Origin: Nocardiopsis trehalosi NBRC 14201
GTDB lineage: Bacteria > Actinomycetota > Actinomycetes > Streptosporangiales > Streptosporangiaceae
DNA: 64,000 nt
Direction: 5' to 3'
Assembly (NCBI RefSeq): GCF_001552555.1
Contig: NZ_BCRK01000004.1
Location: forward strand, 1 to 64,000
Positions 41,267 through 49,324 of this stretch are shown in pieces. Under the pieces are notes generated by a model. It searched no databases. It saw nothing but the letters and a program-made list of their open reading frames with translations, and was not told where the DNA came from. The position numbers and the translations under genes were made by a program. How positions within the stretch are numbered: the stretch's first letter is position 1; every line of letters starts with the position of its first letter.

Positions 41267-41809
41267 TCACATGCGGCGCTTGGCGTCGGCCGACGCGGAC
41301 CCGTCCATGAGTTTGCGCAGCAGGGCGACCAGGGTGGCGCGCTCGTCGGGGGTGAGGTCGGCCGCCCAGGCGCTCTCGCGGGCGTTGTGCGCGCTGAACC
41401 CGCGGGTGATGGCCGCGCGGCCCGCCGGGGTGAGGCTGATGAGGACCGACCGCCCGTCGTGCTCGCCCCTGCGGCGCGCCACCAGGCCGTCCTTCTCCAA
41501 CGTCTTGAGCAGCGCCGACACCGACGCGCGGCTCAGCCCCGACAGCTCGGCCGCCGTCTTGGCCTCCATCTCGCCGGCCAGCCACAGCACGAACAGCACG
41601 CGGAACCCCGGCCAGCTCCACCCGTTGGGCCGGTGCGCCGAGGACTCCAGGTCGTAGACGACCATGCTCGTCACCCGGTGCAGCGTGAGGACGAGGCGCA
41701 TGGCCTCGGCGTCGACCGACGGCAGCTCGGCGCCGGCCTTGGCCACGGCGTAGTCGACGAACGACCAGAAGGTGAGCCGGTCGTCGGGCGCGGCGGGGTC
41801 GGAGGTCAC
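41267..41809 (-). CDS. MarR-family regulator
   Basis: Protein of 180 aa. The winged helix spans about residues 65-125 (TAAELSGLSRASVSALLKTL recognition helix, EHDGRSVLISLT wing). It is divergent from the aromatic-degradation operon, and an inverted repeat lies just before that operon, so it is the likely ligand-responsive repressor. Start GTG 41809 is leaderless, with TAGCCT 6 nt upstream (41816-41821 minus strand). Confidence 0.85.
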   Translation of the reverse strand: MTSDPAAPDDRLTFWSFVDYAVAKAGAELPSVDAEAMRLVLTLHRVTSMVVYDLESSAHRPNGWSWPGFRVLFVLWLAGEMEAKTAAELSGLSRASVSALLKTLEKDGLVARRRGEHDGRSVLISLTPAGRAAITRGFSAHNARESAWAADLTPDERATLVALLRKLMDGSASADAKRRM

Positions 41810-41946
41810 CCGACCAGGCTAGGGCAGCGCGCGGCCGCCCCCGGAATCGGTGCTCCCGTCCATGTGTTCCAGATCACAGGTGAATGTCGCCCGGGTCGCA
41901 TTGCCGGGTGGCGTGCGCCACGTTAGCGTCCGAAGGGACCGAATGG

Positions 41947-41958
41947 TCAAAGCATTGA
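41947..41958. promoter_or_regulatory. MarR operator candidate
   Basis: TCAA-AGCA-TTGA, extendable imperfectly to TGGTCAA/TTGATTA. It sits 22 nt before the GTG of the metallo-hydrolase gene and overlaps the expected promoter region of that operon. Confidence 0.45.
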
Positions 41959-41980
41959 TTACTTGAGGAGGTGCCCCACC

Positions 41981-42943
41981 GTGGCAGCCAAGCCGTTCGC
42001 GTCCTCGGCGGACCTGGCGGAGAAGCACCGCACCCTCGACGTCATCGCCGACGGCGTCTACGCCCTCACCGCCGAGGGCGACCCCAACATCGGCGCCGTC
42101 GAGGGCGAGGACTTCGTCGTCTGCTTCGAGGCCCTGGCCACCCCCACCGCCGCCCGGGAGTGGCTCGCCCTGCTCCGCGAGCACACCGACAAGCCCGTGC
42201 GCTACCTGGTCCTCTCCCACTACCACGCGGTGCGCGTCCTGGGCGCCAGCGCCTTCGGCGCCGAGGTCGTCATCGCCCACGACAACACCCGCGCCCTCAT
42301 CGCCGAACGCGGCGAACAGGACTGGAAGAGCGAGTTCGGCCGCATGCCGCGCCTGGCCAAGGACGCCGACTCCGTCCCCGGCCTCACCTGGCCCACCCAG
42401 ACGTTCTCCGACAGCGTCACCATCGACCTCGGCGGCGACCGCGGCGACCTCGTGCTGCGCCACCTCGGCCGCGGCCACACCGAGGGCGACATCGTCGCCT
42501 GGCTGCCCCGCCACCGCATCCTGTTCGCCGGCGACCTGGTCGAGGCCGAGGCCGCCCTCTACACCGGCGACGCCTACCACCGCGACTGGTCCGGCCCCAC
42601 CCTCGACGCCGTCGCCGCCCTGGGCGCCGAGACCCTCGTGGGCGGGCGCGGCCCGGTCACCCGCGGCCGCGCCGCCGTGGACGCCGCCATCGCCCAGACC
42701 CGGCACTTCCTCGACACCATGCTCCGCGAGGTCGGCGCCGTGCACGCGCGCGGCGGCACGCTCAAGGAGGCGTTCGCCGCCGCCCACGCCGCGCTCGCCG
42801 ACCGCTACGGCCACTGGCCGATCTTCGAGCACTGCCTGCCGTTCGACGTCTCCCGGCTCTGGGACGAGCTGTCCGGCGTCGAACGCCCCGTCATCTGGAC
42901 CGCCGAACGCGACCGCGAGGTCTGGGCCCTGCTCCAGGGCTGA
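41981..42943 (+). CDS. Metallo-beta-lactamase-fold hydrolase with altered metal motif
   Basis: Protein of 320 aa; GAGGAGGT lies 9 nt before GTG 41981. The usual HxHxDH metal motif reads H80-Y-H82-A-V-R, so the Asp and third His of the second zinc site are missing. GRGHTEGD and FAGDLVEAEAA retain the later His and Asp. It could use a single metal or be a specialised subfamily. As first gene of the operon it probably acts on a ring-cleavage or esterified intermediate, but its reaction is unknown. Confidence 0.78.
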   Translation: MAAKPFASSADLAEKHRTLDVIADGVYALTAEGDPNIGAVEGEDFVVCFEALATPTAAREWLALLREHTDKPVRYLVLSHYHAVRVLGASAFGAEVVIAHDNTRALIAERGEQDWKSEFGRMPRLAKDADSVPGLTWPTQTFSDSVTIDLGGDRGDLVLRHLGRGHTEGDIVAWLPRHRILFAGDLVEAEAALYTGDAYHRDWSGPTLDAVAALGAETLVGGRGPVTRGRAAVDAAIAQTRHFLDTMLREVGAVHARGGTLKEAFAAAHAALADRYGHWPIFEHCLPFDVSRLWDELSGVERPVIWTAERDREVWALLQG

Positions 42944-42956
42944 CCAGGGAGGCCCC

Positions 42957-44633
42957 ATGACGCGCGACACCCCCGCCGGCCCGCCCGGCACCCCGCCCGT
43001 CCTCGTCCTCGGCGCCGGCCCCGTCGGCCAGACCGCCGCCCTGCTGCTGCACGCCTGGGGCGTCCCGGTCACCGTCGTGGACGCCCGCCCCCGCCGCGAC
43101 GCGGTCGGCTCCCGCGCCATCGTGCAGCAGCGCGACGTCCTCGACGTGTGGGACCACGTCGGCGCCGGCGCCGTCGCGGAGGAGGGCCTGACCTGGACCA
43201 CCGCCCGCACCTACCACCGCGGCCGCGAACTGTTCGCCGTCACCCTGCACGACCGCGGCGCCAGCCCCCTGCCCCCGTTCGTCAACATCTCCCAGGCCCG
43301 CACCGAGGAGATCCTCGACGCGCGCCTGGCCGCCGCCGGGATCGGCGTCCGCTGGTCGCACGAGGTCACCGGCCTCGACCAGGACGCCGACGGGGTCACC
43401 GCCACCTGCCGCACCCCCGACGGCCCGGTCCGGCTGCGCGGCACGCACGCGGTCGTCTGCGCCGGCGCCCGCGCCCGCACCCTCCGCGACGCCCTCGGCG
43501 TCGGGTTCGACGGGCACAGCTTCGACGACCGGTTCCTCATCTGCGACATCCGCGCCGACCTGCCCGGCTGGGAGCGCGAACGCCGCTTCCACTTCGACCC
43601 GGAGTGGAACCCCGGCCGCCAGGTGCTCATCCACCCCTGCCCCGACTCCGTCTACCGCATCGACTGGCAGGTCCCGCCCGACTTCGACGCCGAGCGCGAG
43701 GTCGCCGGCGGCGGCCTGGACCGGCGCGTCCGGCACATCATCGGCGACCGCCCCTACGAGGTGGTGTGGCACTCGGTGTACCGGTTCCACACCCGCGTCG
43801 CCGACCGCATGCGCGTGGGCCGGGTGCTGCTCGCCGGCGACTGCGCCCACCTCGTGGCCCCCTTCGGCGCCCGCGGCCTCAACTCCGGCGTGCAGGACGC
43901 CGAGAACGCCGCCTGGAAGATCGCGTTCGCCCGCGCCGGCTGGGCCGGCCCCGGCCTGCTGGAGAGCTACCACACCGAGCGCCACGCCGCCGCCCGCGAG
44001 AACGCCGAGGTCACCACCGCCACCATGCGGTTCCTCGTGCCGCCCGACGACGCCGCCCGCGCCCACCGCCGGGCCGCACTCGACGCCGCCCGCACCGACC
44101 CCGCCGCCCGCGAGCGCGTCGACTCCGGCCGGCTCTGCGAGCCCTTCTGGTACACCGACTCGCCCCTCACCACGCCCGCCGCGCACCGCCCGCCCACCGG
44201 CCGCCCGCCCCGCGGGCACGTGCCCGCCCCCGCCCCCGGGGTGCTCGTCCCCGACGCGCCCATCACCCTGCCCGGCGGGGCCGGCGCCACCCGGCTGCGC
44301 AGCGCCGCCCGCACCGGGTTCACCCTGCTCGTCCCCGCCACCGCCGACCCCGCCGCCGTGCGCGCCGCCGCCGAACACGCCACGCCCGCCCCCGTCACCG
44401 TGCTCCGCCTGCCCGACGCCGACCCCACCGGCGCGCTCACCCGCGCCCTGGAACCCCGCCCCGGCGAAGCGTGGCTGCTGCGCCCCGACGCCCACGTCGC
44501 CGCCGTGCCCGACGCCGGCGACCCCGCCGCGATCACCGCCGCCGTGCGCGCCGCCACCGGCGGCCGCCGCCCCGCGCCCGTCCCCGTCCAACGGAAGGAG
44601 CCCGACGATGGCGTACTACCGACTGCTGGGTGA
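42957..44633 (+). CDS. FAD-dependent aromatic monooxygenase (MhpA-like)
   Basis: Protein of 558 aa; GGGAGG precedes the ATG. The dinucleotide fold is VLVLGAGPVGQTAALLL. The second FAD motif is LLAGDCAHLVAPFGARGLN, followed by SGVQDAENAAWKIA. The C-terminal thioredoxin-like domain of this class spans about 430-540. It hydroxylates a phenolic ring using NAD(P)H and O2. Because homogentisate dioxygenase follows with a 26-nt overlap, it may make a 2,5-dihydroxyaryl substrate, for example from 3-hydroxyphenylacetate (inference). Confidence 0.87.
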   Translation: MTRDTPAGPPGTPPVLVLGAGPVGQTAALLLHAWGVPVTVVDARPRRDAVGSRAIVQQRDVLDVWDHVGAGAVAEEGLTWTTARTYHRGRELFAVTLHDRGASPLPPFVNISQARTEEILDARLAAAGIGVRWSHEVTGLDQDADGVTATCRTPDGPVRLRGTHAVVCAGARARTLRDALGVGFDGHSFDDRFLICDIRADLPGWERERRFHFDPEWNPGRQVLIHPCPDSVYRIDWQVPPDFDAEREVAGGGLDRRVRHIIGDRPYEVVWHSVYRFHTRVADRMRVGRVLLAGDCAHLVAPFGARGLNSGVQDAENAAWKIAFARAGWAGPGLLESYHTERHAAARENAEVTTATMRFLVPPDDAARAHRRAALDAARTDPAARERVDSGRLCEPFWYTDSPLTTPAAHRPPTGRPPRGHVPAPAPGVLVPDAPITLPGGAGATRLRSAARTGFTLLVPATADPAAVRAAAEHATPAPVTVLRLPDADPTGALTRALEPRPGEAWLLRPDAHVAAVPDAGDPAAITAAVRAATGGRRPAPVPVQRKEPDDGVLPTAG

Positions 44634-45813
44634 CGTCCCGCCCACCCGCCACACCCAGCACCGCACCCCCGAGGGCGGCCTGTACTACGAGGAGCTGATG
44701 GGCGAGGAGGGGTTCTCCAGCGACTCCTCCCTCCTCTACCACCGCCACGTGCCCTCCGCGATCGTCGACGCCCGCCCCTGGGACGCCCCCGACGCCTCCC
44801 GCACCCCCAACAGCCCGCTCGTGCCGCGCCACCTGCGGCTGCACACCCTCTTCGCGGGCGACGCCTGGACCCGCGCCGACGCCGTCACCGGGCGCCGCCT
44901 CATCCTGGGCAACGACGACGTGCGCATCTCCTACGTCGCCGCCGGGCGCCCCTCCGAGCTGTACCGCAACGCCGTCGGCGACGAGTGCGTCTACATCGAG
45001 TCCGGCGCCGCCACCCTGGAGACCGTCTTCGGCGCCCTGGAGGTGCGCGAGGGCGACTACGCCGTCATCCCGCGCGCCACCACCCACCGGTGGGTGCCCG
45101 CTCCGGGCGGGCCCCTGCGCGCCTACGCCATCGAGGCCAACAGCCACATCGCCCCGCCGCGCCGCTACCTGTCGCGCTACGGCCAGCTGCTGGAGCACGC
45201 GCCCTACTGCGAACGCGACCTCACCGGCCCGGCCGCCCCGCTGCTGGCCGAGGGCACCGACGTCGACATCCTCGTCAAGCACCGCGGGGACGGCCCGGGC
45301 GGTATCACCGGCACCCGCTACACCACGCCCCACCACCCGTTCGACGTCGTCGGCTGGGACGGCTGCCTGTACCCCTACACGTTCAACGTCGCGGACTTCC
45401 AGCCGATCACCGGGCGCGTCCACCAGCCGCCGCCCGTCCACCAGGTGTTCGGGGGCCACAACTTCGTCATCTGCAACTTCGTCCCGCGCAAGGTCGACTA
45501 CCACCCGCTGTCCATCCCCGTGCCCTACTACCACGCCAACGTCGACTCCGACGAGGTGATGTTCTACTGCGGCGGCGACTACGAGGCCCGCAAGGGCTCG
45601 GGCATCGGCCAGGGCTCGGTCTCGCTGCACCCCGGCGGCCACTCCCACGGCCCCCAGCCCGGCGCCTACGAGCGCAGCGTCGGCGTCCAGGAGTTCGACG
45701 AACTCGCGGTCATGGTCGACACCTTCCGCCCGCTCGGCCTGGGCGAGGGCGGCCGCGCGGCCGAGGACCCCGGCTACGCCTGGACCTGGTCCGGCCGGGG
45801 ACCGGCGCGGTGA
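44608..45813 (+). CDS. hmgA: Homogentisate 1,2-dioxygenase-like ring-cleavage enzyme
   Basis: Bicupin of 401 aa. VGWDGCLYPYTFNVADFQPI, VHQVFGGHNFVICNFVPRK and LHPGGHSHGPQP are hallmark segments. Candidate iron ligands are H309, the acidic cluster at 313-316 and a His in HPGGHSHG. It opens homogentisate to maleylacetoacetate. No maleylacetoacetate isomerase or fumarylacetoacetase gene follows in the window. GGAAGGAG lies within the end of the preceding gene, 7 nt before this ATG. Confidence 0.87.
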   Translation: MAYYRLLGDVPPTRHTQHRTPEGGLYYEELMGEEGFSSDSSLLYHRHVPSAIVDARPWDAPDASRTPNSPLVPRHLRLHTLFAGDAWTRADAVTGRRLILGNDDVRISYVAAGRPSELYRNAVGDECVYIESGAATLETVFGALEVREGDYAVIPRATTHRWVPAPGGPLRAYAIEANSHIAPPRRYLSRYGQLLEHAPYCERDLTGPAAPLLAEGTDVDILVKHRGDGPGGITGTRYTTPHHPFDVVGWDGCLYPYTFNVADFQPITGRVHQPPPVHQVFGGHNFVICNFVPRKVDYHPLSIPVPYYHANVDSDEVMFYCGGDYEARKGSGIGQGSVSLHPGGHSHGPQPGAYERSVGVQEFDELAVMVDTFRPLGLGEGGRAAEDPGYAWTWSGRGPAR

Positions 45814-46664
45814 CCGCCCCCGCCGCCCTGTTCGCCGGGCTGCTGCACGACGCCGCGCTCTTCCCGCCCGGCGACGCCCCCATGGCCCGCGCGCTGCCCG
45901 AGCACCGCGCCCACCGGGCCGGGCCGCGCGCCCGCTGGGTCGGCCCGTTCCTGGTGGCCGCCGACCGCCTGCCCGAGCTGCGCGCCGCCCTGGACGCCGA
46001 ACACGGCGGCGCCCCGCCGCTGGAGGTGGCGGTCACCGTCCCCGCCGGGGCCGGGGGCGTCGCCGGGGCGGTGGCCGCGGTCCGGGCCGACCCCCGGCTG
46101 CGGCTGGCCGGCGTGGAGGTGCCGGCCGGCGGCGGCGACCCCGCCGCCGCCGTGCGGCGGGCGGCCGACGCGCTCACCGCCGCCCTGCCCGAGGGCGCGC
46201 GCGGCCACGTCGAACTGCCGCCCGGTACCGACCCCCGTCCGCTGATGGCCGCCCTGCGCGCCGCCGGGCACGGCGCCAAGGTGCGCACCGGCGGGCTCGC
46301 CGCCGCCGCGTTCCCGACGGTCCAGGAGCTGGCGCGGGTCCTGGCCGCGGCCGCCGCGAGCGGCGTTCCCCTCAAGTGCACCGCCGGACTGCACCACGCC
46401 GTCCGGCACACCGACCCCGCGACGGGGTTCGACCACCACGGGTTCCTCAACGTGCTGCTCGCCGCCCGCGCCGCGGCGGCCGACCCCGACCCCGGCGCGG
46501 CGGCCGCGGCGCTGGCCGAGCGCGACGCCGCGCGGCTGGCCCGCGCCGCCGCCGCCCTGGACGACGCGGGGGCGCGCGCGGCGCGCGCCGTGTTCACCGG
46601 GTTCGGCACGTGCAGCGTCGCCGAGCCCCTGGCCGACCTCGCCGCCCTCGGTCTGCTCCGCTGA
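45810..46664 (+). CDS. Unknown protein, last gene of the homogentisate-type operon
   Basis: Protein of 284 aa from GTG 45810, overlapping the dioxygenase stop as GTGA, so co-translated. It is Ala-rich and soluble. The most distinctive segment is VPLKCTAGLHHAVRH followed by GFDHHGFLNVLLA; AKVRTGG and the earlier VAVTVPAG could be part of an alpha/beta barrel. No family was recognised. Its place suggests processing of the ring-cleavage product or regulation. Confidence 0.7.
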   Translation: MTAPAALFAGLLHDAALFPPGDAPMARALPEHRAHRAGPRARWVGPFLVAADRLPELRAALDAEHGGAPPLEVAVTVPAGAGGVAGAVAAVRADPRLRLAGVEVPAGGGDPAAAVRRAADALTAALPEGARGHVELPPGTDPRPLMAALRAAGHGAKVRTGGLAAAAFPTVQELARVLAAAAASGVPLKCTAGLHHAVRHTDPATGFDHHGFLNVLLAARAAAADPDPGAAAAALAERDAARLARAAAALDDAGARAARAVFTGFGTCSVAEPLADLAALGLLR

Positions 46665-46682
46665 CCCCGCCGCCCGGCCGGG

Positions 46683-46727
46683 CGCCCCGCCCCGCCGGAC
46701 CGGCGCGGACGGGCGCCGGGCGGGGCG
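46683..46727. terminator. Large GC-rich hairpin after the aromatic operon
   Basis: CGCCCCGCCC (46683-46692) pairs with GGGCGGGGCG (46718-46727) around an internally structured 25-nt loop, immediately after the operon. Confidence 0.45.
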
Positions 46728-46792
46728 GTCGGTGTAGAGGGGGCGCCCTCGGTCAGAGGAACGGGAGGACCGTCCTTCTGAAGGGATAACGG

Positions 46793-48559
46793 ATGCGCTA
46801 CCACGCCTTGGCGTGCGACTTCGACGGGACCATCGCCGACGACGGGCGCGTCACCGACGAGACCCTGTCGGCCCTGGAGCGGCTCTCCCGCTCGGGCCGC
46901 CGGCTGCTGCTGGTCACCGGCCGCGAGCTCGACGACCTGCTCGACGTGTTCCCGCACACCGACCTGTTCGACATGGTGGTCGCCGAGAACGGCGGCCTGC
47001 TCTACGACCCCGCGGAGCGCACCCGGCACGCCCTCGCCGAACCGCCCCCGGCAGCGTTCACCGACCGCCTGCGCGCGGCCGGCGCCGACCCCCTCGGCGT
47101 CGGCGAGGTCATGGTCGCCACCCGCGAGCCCTACGACACCGACGTGCACGCCGCCGTCCGCGACCTCGGCCTGGAGCTGGAGGTCGCCTACAACAAGGGC
47201 GCCGTCATGGTGCTGCCGCCCGGCGTCAACAAGGCGTCCGGCCTGGCGGCGGGCCTGGCCCGGCTGGAGATGTCGCCGCGCAGCACGGTGGCGGTCGGCG
47301 ACGCCGAGAACGACCACGCCATGCTCGCCATGTGCGAGTGCGCGGTCGCCGTCGCCAACGCCCTGGACGCGGTCAAGGAGCGCTGCGACCTCGTCCTGGA
47401 CCGGCCGCGCGGCGAGGGCGTGACCGACCTCGCCGCCCTGCTCATCGACACCGACCTGGACGGGGTGCGCACCGACCGGCACCGCATCACCATCGGCACC
47501 GCCGGGGAGGAGCCGGCCGCCGTCGAGCCCTACGGCACCGCCCTGGCCATCGCCGGCCCCTCCGGCAGCGGCAAGTCCACGGCGGCCACCGCCCTCATCG
47601 AGCGCCTGGGCAAGGCCGGCTACCAGCACTGCCTCATCGACCCCGAGGGCGACTACTCCGACGGCGACGGCGGCCTGGTGCTCGGCGACCCCAACCGCGC
47701 GCCCTCGGCCGACGAGGTGGTGCGCACCCTCACCGACCCCACCCGCAGCGTCGCCGTCAACATGCTCGGGGTGCCCCTGCGCGACAGGCCCGCCTTCTAC
47801 GCCGACCTGCTGCCGCGCCTGGCCGGGCTGCGCGCCCGCCTCGGCCACCCCCACTGGATCGTCGTGGACGAGGCCCACCACCTCATGCCGCGCGAACTCG
47901 CGCACCTGCCGATCCGCGACCTCGCCGACGTCGGCAGCCTGCTGATGATCACCGTCCACCCCGAGTCCCTCAGCCCGCTCGCGCTGCGCCTGGTCGACAC
48001 GGTGGTCGCCGTGGGCGACCGCCCCGGCGACACCCTCGACGCGTTCGCCGAGGCGCTCGACCGCCCCGCCCCCGAACTGGACACCCTGCCCGACGACGCG
48101 GGCGGCGGCGCCACGCACGTGAGCGTCTGGCACGCCGAGGACGACCGCGCCCGCGAGGTCGAACTGGTCCCGGGGGAGCGGCACAGCGCCCGCCACCGCC
48201 GCAAGTACGCGGCCGGGACCATGTCGCCGGAGAAGAGCTTCTACTTCACCGGCCCCGACGAGCGGCTCCGGCTGCGCGCCCGCAACCTGCACGCGTTCCT
48301 CGACCTCGGCGCGGGCGTGGACGACGACACCTGGTGCTTCCACCTGCGCCGCGGCGACTACTCCGCCTGGATGCGCGACGCCATCGGCGACGACGAGCTG
48401 GCCGACCGGGTCGCCGACGCCGAGGCGGGCGGGGGCGGTCCGAAGGAGACCCGCGAGGAGATCGCGCGGCTCGTCAACGAGCGCTACACGCTGCCCGCCG
48501 AACCCACCCGGTACGACCCCGACCACGACGACGACGCCCCCGACCCCACCGCGGTCTGA
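46793..48559 (+). CDS. HAD phosphatase - P-loop ATPase fusion protein
   Basis: Protein of 588 aa. The N-terminal HAD-IIB (Cof-like) phosphatase domain (about 1-225) has ACDFDGTIA, the LLVTGRE Ser/Thr motif and the VGDAENDHAM acidic motif. It is followed by a P-loop NTPase domain (about 245-430) with AGPSGSGKST and WIVVDEAHHLMP, reminiscent of HerA/FtsK-like or type IV-secretion ATPases. A C-terminal domain begins FYFTGPDERLRLRARNL with DDTWCFHLRRGDYSAW. The combination is unusual; a sugar-phosphate phosphatase coupled to an ATPase sensor is speculative. The ATG follows GAAGGGAT. Confidence 0.8.
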   Translation: MRYHALACDFDGTIADDGRVTDETLSALERLSRSGRRLLLVTGRELDDLLDVFPHTDLFDMVVAENGGLLYDPAERTRHALAEPPPAAFTDRLRAAGADPLGVGEVMVATREPYDTDVHAAVRDLGLELEVAYNKGAVMVLPPGVNKASGLAAGLARLEMSPRSTVAVGDAENDHAMLAMCECAVAVANALDAVKERCDLVLDRPRGEGVTDLAALLIDTDLDGVRTDRHRITIGTAGEEPAAVEPYGTALAIAGPSGSGKSTAATALIERLGKAGYQHCLIDPEGDYSDGDGGLVLGDPNRAPSADEVVRTLTDPTRSVAVNMLGVPLRDRPAFYADLLPRLAGLRARLGHPHWIVVDEAHHLMPRELAHLPIRDLADVGSLLMITVHPESLSPLALRLVDTVVAVGDRPGDTLDAFAEALDRPAPELDTLPDDAGGGATHVSVWHAEDDRAREVELVPGERHSARHRRKYAAGTMSPEKSFYFTGPDERLRLRARNLHAFLDLGAGVDDDTWCFHLRRGDYSAWMRDAIGDDELADRVADAEAGGGGPKETREEIARLVNERYTLPAEPTRYDPDHDDDAPDPTAV

Positions 48560-48705
48560 GCGGCGGGCCCCGGCGCCGCCCGGATCGGCGGGTTTCGGAC
48601 ACACCGTGATCTTTCGCCTCCGGGCGGCGAACCCCTCGGGTGTGATCGGCGTCCCATATGCCAGGAGTCGATCATCGATCGGCGGCTACATGCGAAAAGG
48701 GGAAC

Positions 48706-49278
48706 ATGACTGAGATGTCGCGCAGTTTCCGTGTCAGTGCCGCGCGTGCGGCGGTGCTGGGCGCGGCCGCCGTGCCCGCGCTCGTCCTCGGCGGCCCCGC
48801 CGCCCTCGCCGACGACGCCGCCGAGGCCGGGGTCCGGAGCGTCGCCGACTGCACCTCGCTCGACCTGGAGGTGACCGAGACCGACCGCGGGGCCGCCGCC
48901 GGCACCACCTACGTCGAGTTCACCTTCACCAAGAAGCCGCCGCGCAGCCCCTGGGCCGACGAGGCGTGCGTCATGTACGGCGACCTGGTCGACATGTACT
49001 GGGGCGACCAGGAGGGCCACGAGATCGGGGCGCACGCGGTGCGCGACGGCGAGGGCGGCGACCCGTTCGCGCTGTTCCCGGGCGACACGGCGAAGGTCAC
49101 CGTGGCCACCCCCAACGTCGGCAACTTCGACCCCGAGGAGTGCCTGCCGACCGAGGTCATGGCGGCCAACTTCTTCCTGAAGAACGACTACGGCGTGGCG
49201 TGGGTCCTCACCGACGACGTCGTCTGCGCCAACCCCGAGGTCGGCGGCCCGCGGGTCTCGCCCGTCACCCCGGCCTGA
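48706..49278 (+). CDS. Secreted protein (DUF4232-like)
   Basis: Protein of 190 aa with a cleavable signal peptide (hydrophobic segment AAVLGAAAVPALVLGGPAA, cleavage near ALA-DD). The mature part has four to five cysteines and the C-x-LDLEV ... AAGTTYVEF ... ACVMYG pattern of DUF4232 beta-sandwich proteins. Extracellular, function unknown. AAAAGGGG precedes the ATG; a second ATG lies three codons in. Confidence 0.75.
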   Translation: MTEMSRSFRVSAARAAVLGAAAVPALVLGGPAALADDAAEAGVRSVADCTSLDLEVTETDRGAAAGTTYVEFTFTKKPPRSPWADEACVMYGDLVDMYWGDQEGHEIGAHAVRDGEGGDPFALFPGDTAKVTVATPNVGNFDPEECLPTEVMAANFFLKNDYGVAWVLTDDVVCANPEVGGPRVSPVTPA

Positions 49279-49284
49279 CCGCGC

Positions 49285-49315
49285 GCCCCGCGGCCGGCAC
49301 CGCCGGCCGCGGGGC
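49285..49315. terminator. Bidirectional terminator hairpin
   Basis: GCCCCGCGGCCGGC pairs with GCCGGCCGCGGGGC around an ACC loop (14-bp stem), between convergent genes. Confidence 0.65.
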
Positions 49316-49324
49316 CCGCCGCCC

